Assembly (NCBI GenBank): GCA_015680685.1
Contig: MNCI01016010.1
Span: 380,831-444,830, forward strand
Direction of reading: 5' to 3'
Source of the DNA: Gnetum montanum
Lineage: Eukaryota > Streptophyta > Gnetopsida > Gnetales > Gnetaceae
DNA length: 64,000 bases
This document shows positions 43,640 through 55,734 of this stretch, one piece after another. The position numbers and the translations under genes were made by a program. Below the pieces are notes generated by a model. The model worked only from the letters and a program-made list of their open reading frames with translations. It had not been told where the DNA came from and searched no databases. The number at the start of each line of letters is the position of its first letter. Position 1 is the stretch's first letter.

Positions 43640-45759
43640 AGTTGTAGGGGATATGGCCATCCATGCTAATCATCAAATTGGCTCTTTATTTTTTTACTTT
43701 TTTTCACATTTTTTATTTTTACAAATTCTTGATTTTCAATTTTTATAATTTTACATCATCTTTAGTACTTTTAAACTTTCTTAACTATTTTACATTTTCT
43801 TATATATTTTTCTTTGTTTGTTTTGATTTAAGTATGATATTTCCTCATTCTTTCTAATAAAAAAGTGCTTTATTGTCATAGGACACAGTGTTGCTATTGT
43901 TGTTTACTAATGATGGTTTATGCTTAATGTGTGATTGTTGATGTCTGGTTTCTATTTTTAAATTCTGATGTCTAATGACTTTGACATGGTTTATTTTTCA
44001 TGGAATAGGTAGTGAGTCCACATCATTAGCCCATCTAATGAACTCTATGGTTTTCCTTGTTCTAGAAATTTGAGGTTCTTTTTCATTAAAGAAACTTTTA
44101 ATCAATCAATGACCTTGTTAGTTCTAGAATTAGGAAGGATTCAAAGGTTTGTAAAGGGTGTGACTTCAAGGGGACTCAATACTTTTTCTCCTATTCTTCT
44201 TGCTTGAGTACTTGAGTGTGTTTCATGGACTTCATACCATTCCACACCACCCACTAAAGGAAGTCGAAATAATGTCATTGCATGGTGTGGTTTCTATTCA
44301 AAAATAATAATGGGAATTCTAAGAACCCCTTTGACATGAATAAGTCCTCACATGATGTGGTTCCCATTTCAAAAAAATAATGAGAATTCAAAGCACACCA
44401 CTTGGAGAAATAAAAGAGCTACAAGCACTAGTTATGGAACTTGAACAACATTAACATATGCCTGACTATCCCCTCTAACTAAGGCCCTCCCTCTCTCACT
44501 TCCTACTTCTCTTTTCCTCTCTTTTTGAAATGGTGGTTGTTTTGGAAGCATTCTTGTGTCTCAAGTTGGTGGATTGGTCTTAGAGTGGGGATGTGAAGTC
44601 ACTAAAAGTCGTTGGTTTTGGTCTAGACTGAGGATGTAACTTCTTGGATCATTTTAAATATAAATTCTACAAGGAACTTCCTATGACCTCAACTTGGAAA
44701 TTCCACCTTTGCTATCATCCATCCATGCTGCCATAACTCACCTCACTTATGAGTTCTATGTTATGCTCTATGTCTTGGTCTAATGTGTTGGGATTCTTAA
44801 GTGGATTCTTTCGAATTAGTCTTTAACTTATCATGATCCTTAAATTGACTATGGGGCCCATAGACTTCTTAGTTGAGGTTATGCAAGGGCAAAAAGTGTA
44901 TGAACCTACTATGGGGAGGACCGACTTGCATATATTTTGGCTAGATTGGTTAAATTTTTTTATCTTTGACATTGCTACAATCCTATCTTTCACATTTTCC
45001 ATTATGTAAATTACTCAGTACTCCTTAATCTTTCATTTCATTCATCCACTAAATCAATTTTTTCCATTATTCCAAATTTATGAGCTTCAACACCCTCTTC
45101 TCATGTTTTCATACTAATCTTGGTCTTTAGAGCTTTAATTTGACACCAATTTCACTCAAAACCTTTTCATATTTTGCAAGTTTGACTAAGATCAAAGTTT
45201 GACTATGGCGGTCAACGTTTGCATTGTTGAGGCCCCATCGATGCATCCATCCTAGTCAACGAGGCCTAGTTGACTAGGCCTCATTGATGCATCACAAATA
45301 CCATATATATACCACTGAACACTTTGTAACATTTTTCCATTTACTTATAACATAACAGAAATTTTTGAAATTTTTCAGAGCCCAAAACTTTCCAAAGCTA
45401 ATAACTTCCCAACTGTTTGTTCAAATCACTTTGTCTTTTAATCTTGCACTTACTAAAGGTAAGATCTTTATCATGGGGGTTGTAAACCTTAAGGTTTCAA
45501 ATAAAAAATTGATGAAACTTTTTGAAACTTTTCCTAACTTCCCCAAAGGGTTACTAATCTTAACAACATATAAACATCAACTTTTTCACAAATTAACTCT
45601 TCCAAAAATATTCGGAATGATTTATTAATGATAATTGATTAATTAAAATATCCATAATCACAACTTAGCCAAAGCATAATCATCCTTAAGAGATAGGATA
45701 TTCCAATTGTTTTAAGGTTACACAATAATTACTAATCTGTGGTTTTATTGTGATTACAG
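43640..45759 (+). other. Spacer of element C
   Basis: Opens with AGTTGTAGGGGATATGG, then T-rich sequence. Conserved blocks: TAGTGAGTCCACATCATTAG (44012), GGTGTGACTTCAAGGGGACT (44158), GCTACAAGCACTAGTTATGG (44419), CTCTAACTAAGGCCCTCC (44474), GGGGAGGACCGACTTGC (44917), GCCCAAAACTTTCCAAAG (45382). Ends TTGTGATTACAG before the ORF2 ATG. The 87-codon frame at 45365 lies within this non-coding block and has no recognisable domain. Confidence 0.7.
45225..45320 (+). promoter_or_regulatory. U3-like palindrome and TATA-like box in spacer of element C
   Basis: GAGGCCTA (45261-45268) and TAGGCCTC (45275-45282) form a perfect 8 bp inverted repeat around GTTGAC. The 14-mer GAGGCCTAGTTGAC is identical to the U3 of this element's 5' LTR. 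CATATATATACC follows at 45302. It is flanked by further CATCGATGC / CATTGATGC motifs. Internal promoter function for ORF2 is inferred. Confidence 0.5.
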
Positions 45760-48615
45760 ATGGCACCAAAGCAAAAATGTCCACAGGAAGGAGAAACCTT
45801 ACAACCATAGGAGACATGATCCAAAGCTAGAAGGGGCTAGCAAGAACAAGGCTAAGAACTACCAGAGGTGACCCATGCAACAAGACCTCTTTAGGAGGAG
45901 CTGAAAGTGGAATCTATTTGATAGATTTTAGAAGAAGAACTACCAACCAAACAATCACAAAGAGGAGAAAAGCCTAGATCTATGCTAAGGCTTGAGGTCA
46001 CTTTGACTTAAGCTTGCCTTGATATCATCAAGTCTTGAGAAATTCAATGATCTGTTCTTCAGGAGATCAACTTTGGGTCGTTTTTAGAAAAGGCCCTAGA
46101 GAATCTCAAGACTCAATTGCGAACCTCACCCATGTGGCCAATCATCATGTCTAGTGGCAAGTGGTACATCGAAGAAACATACCTCTTCTGGAACAGTCGA
46201 AAGCTAAGATCCATAGTCAAGATCAAGGACATTCAAGTGTTCTATTCGATAGAAGCTATTACAAAGGCACTTGGGTTGCCTAACACTGGAACACAACTAG
46301 TAGAATTAGTCATGAAAGGTGACGTTGAGGCTAAGAAGGAGTGGACCTAGCATTGTTATGGGGTGGACCATAAGGATTATGATGCATTCACATCAACGAA
46401 GAGAATTTATTTCAAGATTATGGCCTATCACCTCAATCCAATGGTGAGGTCAAGAAAGGTGACTACTTGCTCACCCAAGCATGTGTCGCTCTAAGCAAAA
46501 AGTTCCCCATTAACCTTCCATAACTATTATACTTGTAGTTTGAAAAACATTTTAAAGAAAATGAACATGGAAGGAAGACTCTACCCTTTCCATGCCTCAT
46601 CAGAAAACATTGCAAAAGGACAAGCATCGTTCACTACTCCAATGATATACTTAGGCATACTCCTTTGGCTTCATGGTCCGAGATCATGAAAGAGAAGATG
46701 CTAGCAATGACTTAATTAGAGGAGCTACCGCTGCCACCACCTACTCAAGCAACAACACCAAATGCCCATGCAACCATGAAATGGTTGCAAAAAATCTAAG
46801 AACAACTCTTGGGTGAGCAAGAGTAGTAAGCAGGAATGATTGGAGTAGATCCATCTATGTATCAAGCAACAATAAGTCACCTTAATAAGGTGGCTTGAAC
46901 AATGAGCCAAATTGAGAGGAGTCATTCCATTTTTTCTACCTAAAGAATGTAGTTGCCTTTGAGGTTGGATCCCAATGCTCAAGAGGAGATGGTATCACTA
47001 GCAACATAGCATCTATTCCCAAAAATTTCTAAGAATGCTACCACTTTCTTAGTGAGGTTGGAGAAAGGTAAAGAGGCAACTATCTTAGTGATGTAGCACC
47101 ATGGGAAAAAGGAAATGATAGAAGTAAAGGCTAACCATGTAGTAGAAGCATTGAATGCACCTGCGATGTCTATACCAAATGTATCTACACTTCAAGATAT
47201 GTAGACATCTACAAGCATGATTAGTGGAAAGTTATATGTAGCTCAACATGAAAAATTATTGGAACAACTGGTAGGAACTAGGAAACTGACTCTAGACATT
47301 TTTGATCTTTCAAATAATATCACTACAACCAAATTAGAGCTGCTAAATTTAAGGGGAAAATACATTATCCTAGAGGGGCAACTAGAAATAGCCCAAGAGG
47401 AAAATCATTACTTGGCTCTGAAGGTTGCCAAACTTTGTGCCTAACTTGTAGAACAAACAATCCTCAACCTAGTAGTAACAAAGGATGAAACTATCAAATC
47501 GCTTCAAGAATGATTTCAAAAGGTTTAGGAGGAGGCAGTGATGGCCATCTTTAAACAGTCCATAGTAAAAGCTAAAACGCACTCAATCAAAAAGGACTTG
47601 AATCAGATGCGCCAAGAGAATGAAGCATTGACTACACAAAATCATTGCCTATGAAATATTGATACTTAGAAAGAACATATGCAAAAAATTCATTCATCAA
47701 GAGTAAGAGCATCTTGCTAGGATAAACACTAAATTGAGGAAATTGGCCATGGAAAACTATAATCTATCAATGGAGAACGTATGCACCTTACATCAAAATT
47801 CTACCATCAAGATTGCCACTGGAAGAACAAAGCACTCAAATTTGAGAAAGTGAAAAATCACTACAGAGACCAGGTTAGTTTGCAAAAGGAAGTAAATAAA
47901 AAATAAATCCAAATGGTAAAGGAAAAAATGACTGAAGCCCTTCAGTAGCTCCAACAAGGAAGAGAGATGTAGTAGCCCATCCTTGATGGGATTGACACCT
48001 ACAACAAAGTGGAGATCTGCTTAAAGGAGTTTCAAATCAAAGAAATGATAGAATACATGGAGTTGGCCAATCTCTGTTATGCAAACCTAGCAATGATAAT
48101 AGTCAGATGACCATAGTCAAAATTGGAGAAACAAGTGGCTAGCTCATATCTACTATATGAGGCCAAGTTCAAACACCACAAGGACACCAAGAAAAAGCTT
48201 AAGACTACTAAAACTAAACTCAAAGTTCTCAAAAGATGATTTAGAGATCAAGGATCTATCATTAAGAACCTAGCTAGATGGATGAATGACTATTAGGAAT
48301 TGAAGAACACGATGAGAGTGTTCAACATTGAACAAAAATAGTTTGCTACCTAGTTTATCAATGCCAAAGAGTTTTTTGCAACAATCTCATGTTCTTGGGA
48401 TGTGCCTGTTCCAACCCAAATTGGGGAAGTTGTGTGGACAATACATGATCCTAAGAGTAAGGAGGAGAAAATGAAAGTACTACTAGATGCTTTCTACCTC
48501 CCACCTAAAGTTGTACCAGCAACAGGATAGCCATAGCCACCTCAACCACCCATGCATGAAGCCAATGAAGGTCCCTCGAAGCCTCAAGAACCACCACTGC
48601 CTAGGACTATTTAAT
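45760..48615 (+). pseudogene. ORF2 pseudogene of element C
   Basis: Begins MAPKQK at the ATG abutting TTGTGATTACAG. The conserved block at 46060-46350 reads LQEINFGSFLE, SPMWPIIMSSGKWYIEETYLFWNSRKLRSIVKIKDIQ, YSIEAITKALGLPN. Element A has the same region, and it is the one interrupted there by element B. The middle and C-terminal parts (47217-48310) are Lys/Glu/Leu-rich with heptad-like patterns (LEQLVGTRKLTLDIFDL, LEGQLEIAQEENHYLALKVAKL), suggesting long coiled coils. A Pro-rich tail closes near 48610. No membrane segment or catalytic motif is visible; the role is unknown. Many TAG stops. Confidence 0.65.
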
Positions 48616-48841
48616 ATTCTCCAACAGCTTCACACCATCAAGGAACATGCTATCCAATTTTAAAGATCTAAGTCATCATGTTCAATATTGAGTCTTGAAT
48701 ACCTTCATTTTTTATGTACACTCCATGTTTTGTCAAGTCAATCAGTTTGTTTTATTTGAAGAAAAGTTAGTTAATAATCCCATACCTTCCCAATTTTTAT
48801 AAAAGAACTCAAGTATGAGTTTTCATTTAGTAATGGGGGTA

Positions 48842-49729
48842 TGATGAGTCATGTTCTATTAGTTGCATCGACGAGACTTTATTGACACAACCTCATCATC
48901 TAGGCCTCATTGATAAGGCCTAGTTGACACATCATATCATGTGTCCATGTTGCCCCTTTGACATAGTGTCATCTGTTGGCTATAAATATGTGCATGTAGC
49001 TACATTTATGGCATAATTAGATTATAGTTGTATCAAATCTCTTGCATTTTTTCCTTCGAGTGCTTGTAGTAGGAGTTATTGAGTGTACGGATCTTTATTC
49101 AAGCATTGTTGTACCTGAGCATGACAGTGTGTGCACAATAAAGATGAGCTTTCTGATAAATCCTACAGTACTTTGGATAGATTAGCTACTTTATTTATGT
49201 ATTTACTATTTCTAAGTATTTATTAAATATTTTTAATTAGTTATTATGTTAATGAGATAATTAAGTGAGATAGATTACACATATAAGTACGACTACTTCG
49301 AGCGTAACATGTATTTACTTAGTAATCTCAATAGTGTTATTGCTTGGTACGCCTAGTAGCGTAGCACTTGGTCACCTAGTAGTGGATACATGGGTTCAAG
49401 ATGTGTACAAAAAGTGGGAATGAATACTTATGTTAGGATTAGTTAATTAGTTAATTTAGATTAGTTAATCAAATCCCTTTTTATCTACATTTCAAGCATC
49501 CAACTATGAAACATAAAAATGATAAAAAATCAAATGCGTTAGTTATACTTAATCATATCAACAAATGTCACAAGTGTAATTGGAAAGACAACGATTAACC
49601 TTATGGCTAGATTCACTTCTTAAAAGGTTAGTGCATTGCAAATGACAAAGTCTATGGAATTCGACTAGATTGTGCGTGAATGCTTTGTGATTCATATGGT
49701 TTACCATAGGGGTACCTCATTGCTTATCA
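48842..49729 (+). repeat. 3' LTR of element C
   Basis: 888 bp, after the PPT TTTAGTAATGGGGGTA. TATA box CTATAAATA at 48980. Ends GCTTATCA, followed by the ATTGG duplication. Confidence 0.9.
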
Positions 49730-49730
49730 A

Positions 49731-49749
49731 TTGGCACTGTTTTCAAGGA
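49731..49749 (+). other. Primer-binding site of element B, displaced by element C
   Basis: TTGGCACTGTTTTCAAGGA. Its first four bases also sit at 36437-36440 next to the 5' LTR of B; C inserted here and duplicated ATTGG. Read across C, LTR end plus this sequence restores a tRNA-Asp type site. Confidence 0.75.
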
Positions 49750-49892
49750 TTTTTCTAGTTATCTAGATTAGTTATATCATACACAATCATTATAAATGCA
49801 TTAATGATTTATCTTTTAGAAAATATTAAATCACACATATCATTAACTAACAACATTGCCTCTTTCATAAGGAAGCAATAATGCATCGTATG

Positions 49893-52540
49893 GAGAGAAC
49901 ATTCATTGGAGAACTAATGAGATATATATTGAAGAAAATTGAAGTGACCAACCTCCTGTAGGGATTTCATATGTTTAAGATCACCCTAACTACACTCAAG
50001 GACTATATTCACCTTTGGTAGACAATCCTAGAAGAGATGGAATAATTCCTAGATCAAAGAGGGCCTCAAGACCTAGGACCTCTAAACCTAGAAAAGATAA
50101 ATCAAGAGACCATGGAGAGAACTATAGGAGCCATGGTGATTTTCCTAGTTCCTCATCTTCCTCTTCCTCTTTAACATCTAGTTCTTATGAAGATGAACAT
50201 AGGAATAGAGATAGAGCTCAACTATGGGATCAAGATAAAGATAGAAATTGAACCTAAGGGCAAAATTAAAGACATCAAAATGAGCATAGACAAGATCATC
50301 ACAATCATATGAATAGAAATATAGATTATCATCATAACATGTATACTATAGATGAACCCTTGTTGGATACTAGGAATCTAACAAAGACTAGGGAGACTGT
50401 TCAAATACCCCAAAGGCATCAAAGAGATAGCTACATCAAATGGCTTGACATGAACAACATGTTTAAATTTAGGGGAGGCTATAATTCTAATCCAAAACAT
50501 CACTTACAAGCCTTCCATGATGCCTATGCCTTACATAATATCAAAAATAAGTGGCAAAAGCTTAAGCTCTTCCCTAAGATACTAATAGACAAAGCTGAAA
50601 GTTGGTGTAGATCATTGGAACTAAATTGCATCCACCAATGATCCACAATAACCAAACTTTTCAATGAAAAATACCAAACCTATGCAAGAGTGTCCAAGCT
50701 AAGAAAAAAAATCCAAGGGTAGAAGCAGGAAAATCTAGAAGCCTTGGATGTGGCCTTGGATAGATACTATCCGCTACTACATAGATGTCCCAACTGAGAT
50801 TTCTCTCAAAAAGAGTAAGTTTTCCACATCATAGATGGGCTTCATAATGAAATGAGAGAGACCCTTGGGATCTATGCCCAAGGTTAATTATACAAACTAA
50901 AAGTCCATCAAATACAAAGGCTAATCGAGTGGATGGCAAAAGAAGGAGAGCTATGTAAAAAAGAGAATGTAAAGGAAAATAACTAGGCCCCAAATCTTCA
51001 AAAGAAAAGGATCCATATCTATGATAAACAAAAAGAGGCAACTCTCGATGGTGATTTCACAATAAACCTTGCCAATACAAAGGTATATTGATGATCTTGA
51101 AACAAGGCTAGATAAGATGTGGGATTTAATGAATGACAAAGTTACAACTTATGTAAAAACCATAGAGGAGAGAGTAACACAAAACAAATTAAGTGATCAA
51201 ACAAGAGGAGGAAAAAGAACCAAGAAATAGTTAAGAATACTTATTAACAAAAAGGAAAAATAGCTATAGAAGAAGAGGTTATAAAATCAACCACAGAATA
51301 GGATGATAGATGTGACATCTACCTATATGACCATCTAAAGGGCTATTGCCTAGTCATGTTACATCTACATGAGTATTGGGCTTTCGCATTGAATCCCATG
51401 TTTGTACAAAAGCAAATGCCTAGGAAATTACCTTACTCACAAGGTAACTATAGACAGTCTTACAACCAATTGGACTATCCTAGTAGGACTTCTTATCTGC
51501 CTCAAAAGTACTATCAAATGTAGTGGAAAAACCCATAATCATGGGGAAGGACATCATCAAACTAGAACTACTCATATTGCTAGCAGAACCTGTATGGATA
51601 TTATGTTCAACAACCTATTTCCTTAACTAGTTCTGCTTCCTCTTCCTCAAATTACTAACACCACTCTCTCGAATATCATCGACCCACAACATTTTCTGAA
51701 GGATCATCACCTCACATCTCTCATCCTCTATCATACCCTCAATATTCTCATACTTCCCTCCATCACATATCATAGCCAATAACACAAGAAGGTTCAACAT
51801 CACAACATCAATGAAATAATACCACTTGTGCTATGAACATATGCAAAAATGATAATGCTAATAGATCTCAAGAACAAGCTCAAAAATGTCCTTTCTTTAG
51901 GGTAGTTTCCTCACACAAGCACGAAACTTATAGACCTATTGGTGCATTGAAACCCACACAGGGCCAATATGGTACAACACCCTTTCTCACAAAAACAATG
52001 TCTTCTAATCATACACAAAAGCCAACATCCATGACCACTCCAACATAAGACATGAATAATAAACCTATCATTGTAAAGAGATAGAAAAATCCATGCATCA
52101 CTAATAGTAAAGGGTGTAGTTGTGGGCCAGAAATTCAAAATATTAACATAACCTACAACAAAGCTAAGGAACAAGTATGTGAGCAAAAAGTAGTCTATGT
52201 AGTAGCCACTAAACTAGAGGAAACCTAGTGGCTTGAAAATGAGCATATAAAACTATTTCAAAGATGCAAGAAAGTAACTAATCCACTTATTACTTCTAGA
52301 CTTAAGAAAACAAACCAAACAAAGGACTTAAACATAGATATCTTACACTTTGATTATACACCAGAAGAGGATATTAGACACAAAGATCCAAGAATTAAAA
52401 TAGAAAATCAAGAAGAAGAAGCAAACACATTTGGATCCCTCAACATGTAAATACCTTCAAGTCCAGATGAAGATACATCTCTGAATGATCCAAATGAGAC
52501 TACGACCAATGTTAGAAGTGCTACCGCATGATTAATTAAA
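49893..52540 (+). pseudogene. gag pseudogene of element B
   Basis: N-terminal HWRTNEIY-type start as in element 1. Open at 50015-50251: SKRASRPRTSKPRKDKSRDHGENYRSHGDFPSSSSSSSSL, then YEDEHRNRDRAQLWDQDKDRN, an RS/RD-rich low-complexity region. The capsid core at 50309-50641 is open: WLDMNNMFKFRGGYNSNPKHHLQAFHDAYALHNIKNKWQKLKLFPKILIDKAESWCRSLEL. A TGA then replaces the Trp of the WSTM block. Next come LFNEKYQTYARVSKLRKKIQG, MRETLGIYAQG, and a knuckle relic RCDIYLYDHLKGYC (51310). The tail to ~52540 lacks a protease motif. Confidence 0.75.
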
Positions 52541-52624
52541 TCAATAATGATGATAGATGGGAAACCAGTGGCATATAACTAGGGGATTGTGTAGTCCATC
52601 TTCTAAATGTGCAACCATAAGATT

Positions 52625-54321
52625 ATTCATGGAGGAGATGCTTTATCCTAGTCTAAGAACTAATAAGTGTTTTTCACCTTTTTATTTTACAATTTTTTAT
52701 CATTTTCCTATTTCTTTCAAAATTTTCTAATTCTTCATATATTTTTCATTTCTTAATATTTCTCTTTTCTTTATATTTTTCTTGAGTCATTTTCTTTATG
52801 TTATATAAATGTCTTTTATGTTTTTGTTAATAATATTACTAGTCATGATGCAAAAGTCAATGCTATGTGTTGGGTTTTTGTGCTATGCTATCAAAGATGA
52901 TTGGGCAAGTAATTGTGCAAAGTAGTGAGACCACCTCATCCATCCCTCTAGTTCTCTAAATAAAAGTCTTTTTCATGGAAATAATTTGGTTCTTCTTTCA
53001 TGAAACTAAAATTAATCAATGATCATTGTACCTTTAAGAAAGAGGAAACAACCAAGTGGGAATGGTAAGGGTGTGACCTCAAAGGGATTTGTTGGGTTCT
53101 CTTCTTAACTTCCTGACTATGGTTCATGATTCCTTGAGGAACATATCATGACTCCTTCATCAAGCAATAAATAGGAAGTTATGTCTTTGCCTAGTGTGGT
53201 TCCCATTTCAAAAAAAAAAATTTAAATCCAAAAAAAAAGAGAAAAAAATTAAAAATTAAAAAAAATCATTAAAAAAAGGAAAAAAAAAAGAAAAAATAAT
53301 AATAATGGAAATTCAAAGCACACCCCTTAGATATAATAATGGGCTACAAGCACTAGTTATGGGGCTAGAAAGACATGTTACCCATGCCTGAAGATGCCCC
53401 TCTAACTAAGGTGCTTCCTTCCTTCTTCTCTTTTCTTCTCTTTTTGAAGTGATGATTCTTCTTTGAGGTGGTTGTAGATTCATGGTGGTTAGTAGGAAGG
53501 AACACATCAATGCGAGGTCACTATTCATGGTATGGACTTGGTCCAAACTTGGATGAATAGGTATGCTAATCATTTTAATTACACTTTTCACAAGAACCTA
53601 TTATGGACATGGTTAAGTACCTTACAACTTAATCTCTACAATCCCTTCTCATCCCATTATTCCCCTCACTACTACATGCAATTATGAGCCTTTTGGTTTT
53701 GTGGAGTATAGTGCAACATCCCAACCATGGTAGTTGTATGTTGTTTGGAATAAATACATGATCTACATTTAACTTCTTGGGTGCCCACGAACATCTATAG
53801 AAGTGGTTATGTAAGGGCATTATGGTACAATCTTGCTTTGTGGAGGATCCCCTTGCATAACTTTTGTTGATCATGGCTTTGAACTAACCTTCACATCTTC
53901 TAGAATGTAAATGATGGTTTCTCTAAATTTATGCATGATTTTGAAACTACTTTTCATCCATTTCATTAATTTTTCCTACTTTCTATTTTCATATCCATTA
54001 ATATTTCCTAGCCATCTTCTAAATCAAACCTTTGGTTTTAATTGTTCAAAAACTTGTGTGCTTCTAGAGTTACGCTTATTAATCCTTGGGGCTAGGGATG
54101 TCCACCTTGAAATTTTTCTAACATCCTATTTTCAAACATCATGATAACAAATAGTAATTGATCAAAATAATGTGAACAGCTTGATGATGTTAATTACCTC
54201 ATAGCTTTGGGCATAGTATGTTGTCATCACCTTGTGCTCAAATGCAAATAAAGTGATCCAAAAAGGGTTAATTATTAAGGAAAATTTACCAAAACTAATG
54301 ATGATTGTTTGGCAACTACAG
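52625..54321 (+). other. Spacer of element B
   Basis: Starts ATTCATGGAGGAGATG. Conserved blocks: GTGAGACCACCTCATCC (52928), GGTGTGACCTCAAAGGGATT (53070), GCTACAAGCACTAGTTATGG (53344), CTCTAACTAAGGTGCTTCC (53400), GGAGGATCCCCTTGC (53841). An A-rich run lies at 53211-53305. No U3-like palindromes were seen. Ends CAACTACAG. Confidence 0.65.
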
Positions 54322-54810
54322 GTGATGCTAAAAGAAATTCCCAAGGAAGAAAGTCTTTTGCTAGGCATGAAAATGAATCCAAGAGGGGGAAAATGGAGGA
54401 TATGCCCATAGACAAATCAGAGCACATATAAGATAGCAACTCAAACATCACATGTTTGCTAGATCCATGGGATGATGAGAAGAAATTTTACTCCATCCTT
54501 CAAGAATGTTCCATATAATTAGAGAAGCATCAACATAACAATCAAGGTTGGAAGTCTACCACTATAGTGACAATAAGAAGAATCATCTTTAGTGGATTTT
54601 TCAAGACCTCTACAAATTTTGTAGTCTCTAATGTCTATCCAATATTTTTATCACTCTATCATTTTCTATGCTTCCACTTGAATAAAATTTTGTAATACAA
54701 CATTCAAAGTGAGTCAGTAGTTAGTGTCAATCAATAATCCCATCATCCAAATTTTTGGTAAGGAATGCTTGGTCCTATCCTATTAACTTGAGGATGAGTT
54801 TTCATTTAGT
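54322..54810 (+). pseudogene. ORF2 remnant of element B
   Basis: The acceptor-like ACAG is kept, but the ATG reads GTG followed by ATG. About 35 codons are open (GDAKRNSQGRKSF-type basic start, KMEDMPIDKSEH), then stops. The conserved ORF2 block is absent, so over 2 kb has been lost compared with elements 1 and C. The PPT-like CATTTAGTCATGAGGGTA ends the region. Confidence 0.45.
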
Positions 54811-54820
54811 CATGAGGGTA

Positions 54821-55734
54821 TGATGAAGCGGAAAAATGTCATGTTTATGGATCCTTGTTGACATGGCCTTGTTGATAGATCCCTATTGACATGGTGTTGC
54901 TCTGTTGATAGGGCCATGTGGACATAGTGTTTGTTGCATTTATGAGGCCCTATCGGTGTAGTATTTATTATTTGCCTATAAATACATGTGCTTCCATTGT
55001 GTATTGGCATTCTTTGATCAATAGAGTAGCTAAACTCTTGTAGTTTTATTCCATAGTCTTAGGGAACAGTTAGTGAGTGTTCACAATGTGGATCTAAGTC
55101 AAGTGTATGGCATCTTATTTGAGTGGCAATGTACTTGGATACATTCCATGAATAGCAATAAGATCGAGATTGATTCTTATTCATTATAGCACTTTGAATT
55201 AGATTAAATTTACTTTCTATGCAATTTACATTTCATGTACCTAGTTAATATTTACATTTCCATGCACATTAATGAATTGGTAGAATGAGTATGACTAGTT
55301 TCGAGTGCAAACATGTATTTACTTGGTAATCCCATTAGTGTTATTGCTTGGTTCACCCAGTAGCATAGTACTTGGTAAACCCTGGTAATGGATACATGGG
55401 TCCAAGAAATGTACAGTAAGTTGGGAACTAACACTTGTCACTCGTAGGCTAGTTTAGACTTTAATTTTCATTGTTAATTAGTTTAAATAATTGATTTCTT
55501 TATTATCATTATGAGTAGCATAAGGCTAAAAAAACATCAAGAACCACATGCCTTACTATGGACTAAAACATATGTGACAAAGCTACCACTAGTCCAAGTG
55601 GGAAGATAGTGAACTATGATTAACACATAATGATCTAAATGCACAACTTGTCCCATCCACAGAATTTGACCAGATCCTGCATGAACACTTGTGATTCATA
55701 TGGTTGGACATAGGGGGTACCTTGTTACTCATCA
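54821..55734 (+). repeat. 3' LTR of element B
   Basis: 914 bp, TGATGAAGCGG...CTCATCA. U3 has repeats of GTTGACATGG / TTGTTGATAG type; CTATAAATA at 54976. Confidence 0.9.

Larger units (their letters stand above)
36441..49729 (+). mobile_element. Athila-like element C, domain-complete, in primer site of B
   Basis: 13,289 bp, flanked by identical ATTGG at 36436-36440 and 49730-49734. LTRs are 925 bp (36441-37365) and 888 bp (48842-49729). It is the only copy with all parts in order: primer site, gag, protease, RT, RNase H, integrase, purine tract, spacer, ORF2, PPT, LTR. It is the youngest insertion of the stack, yet its LTRs differ substantially and all ORFs have stops, so it is not active now. 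The Athila-type assignment rests on tRNA-Asp priming, the FLDEF-type RT box and the ORF downstream of integrase. Confidence 0.92.
35535..55734 (+). mobile_element. Athila-like element B, inserted in ORF2 of element A
   Basis: LTRs 35535-36436 (902 bp) and 54821-55734 (914 bp), flanked by identical pentamers AAGAT at 35530-35534 and 55735-55739. Total 20,200 bp, of which 13,294 are element C plus its duplicated target; B itself is about 6.9 kb. Interior: primer site (rejoined across C), gag, spacer, ORF2 remnant, PPT. It has no protease, RT, RNase H or integrase, so it is non-autonomous. The LTRs have diverged noticeably, most in U3, where the number of GTTGACATGG-type repeats differs. Confidence 0.92.

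Noticed and set aside
53211-53305. Poly-A tail of a processed retrocopy
   Set aside because: The A-rich run lies in the conserved spacer of element B, equivalent to A-rich tracts at 18394 and 33947, and no gene sequence precedes it.
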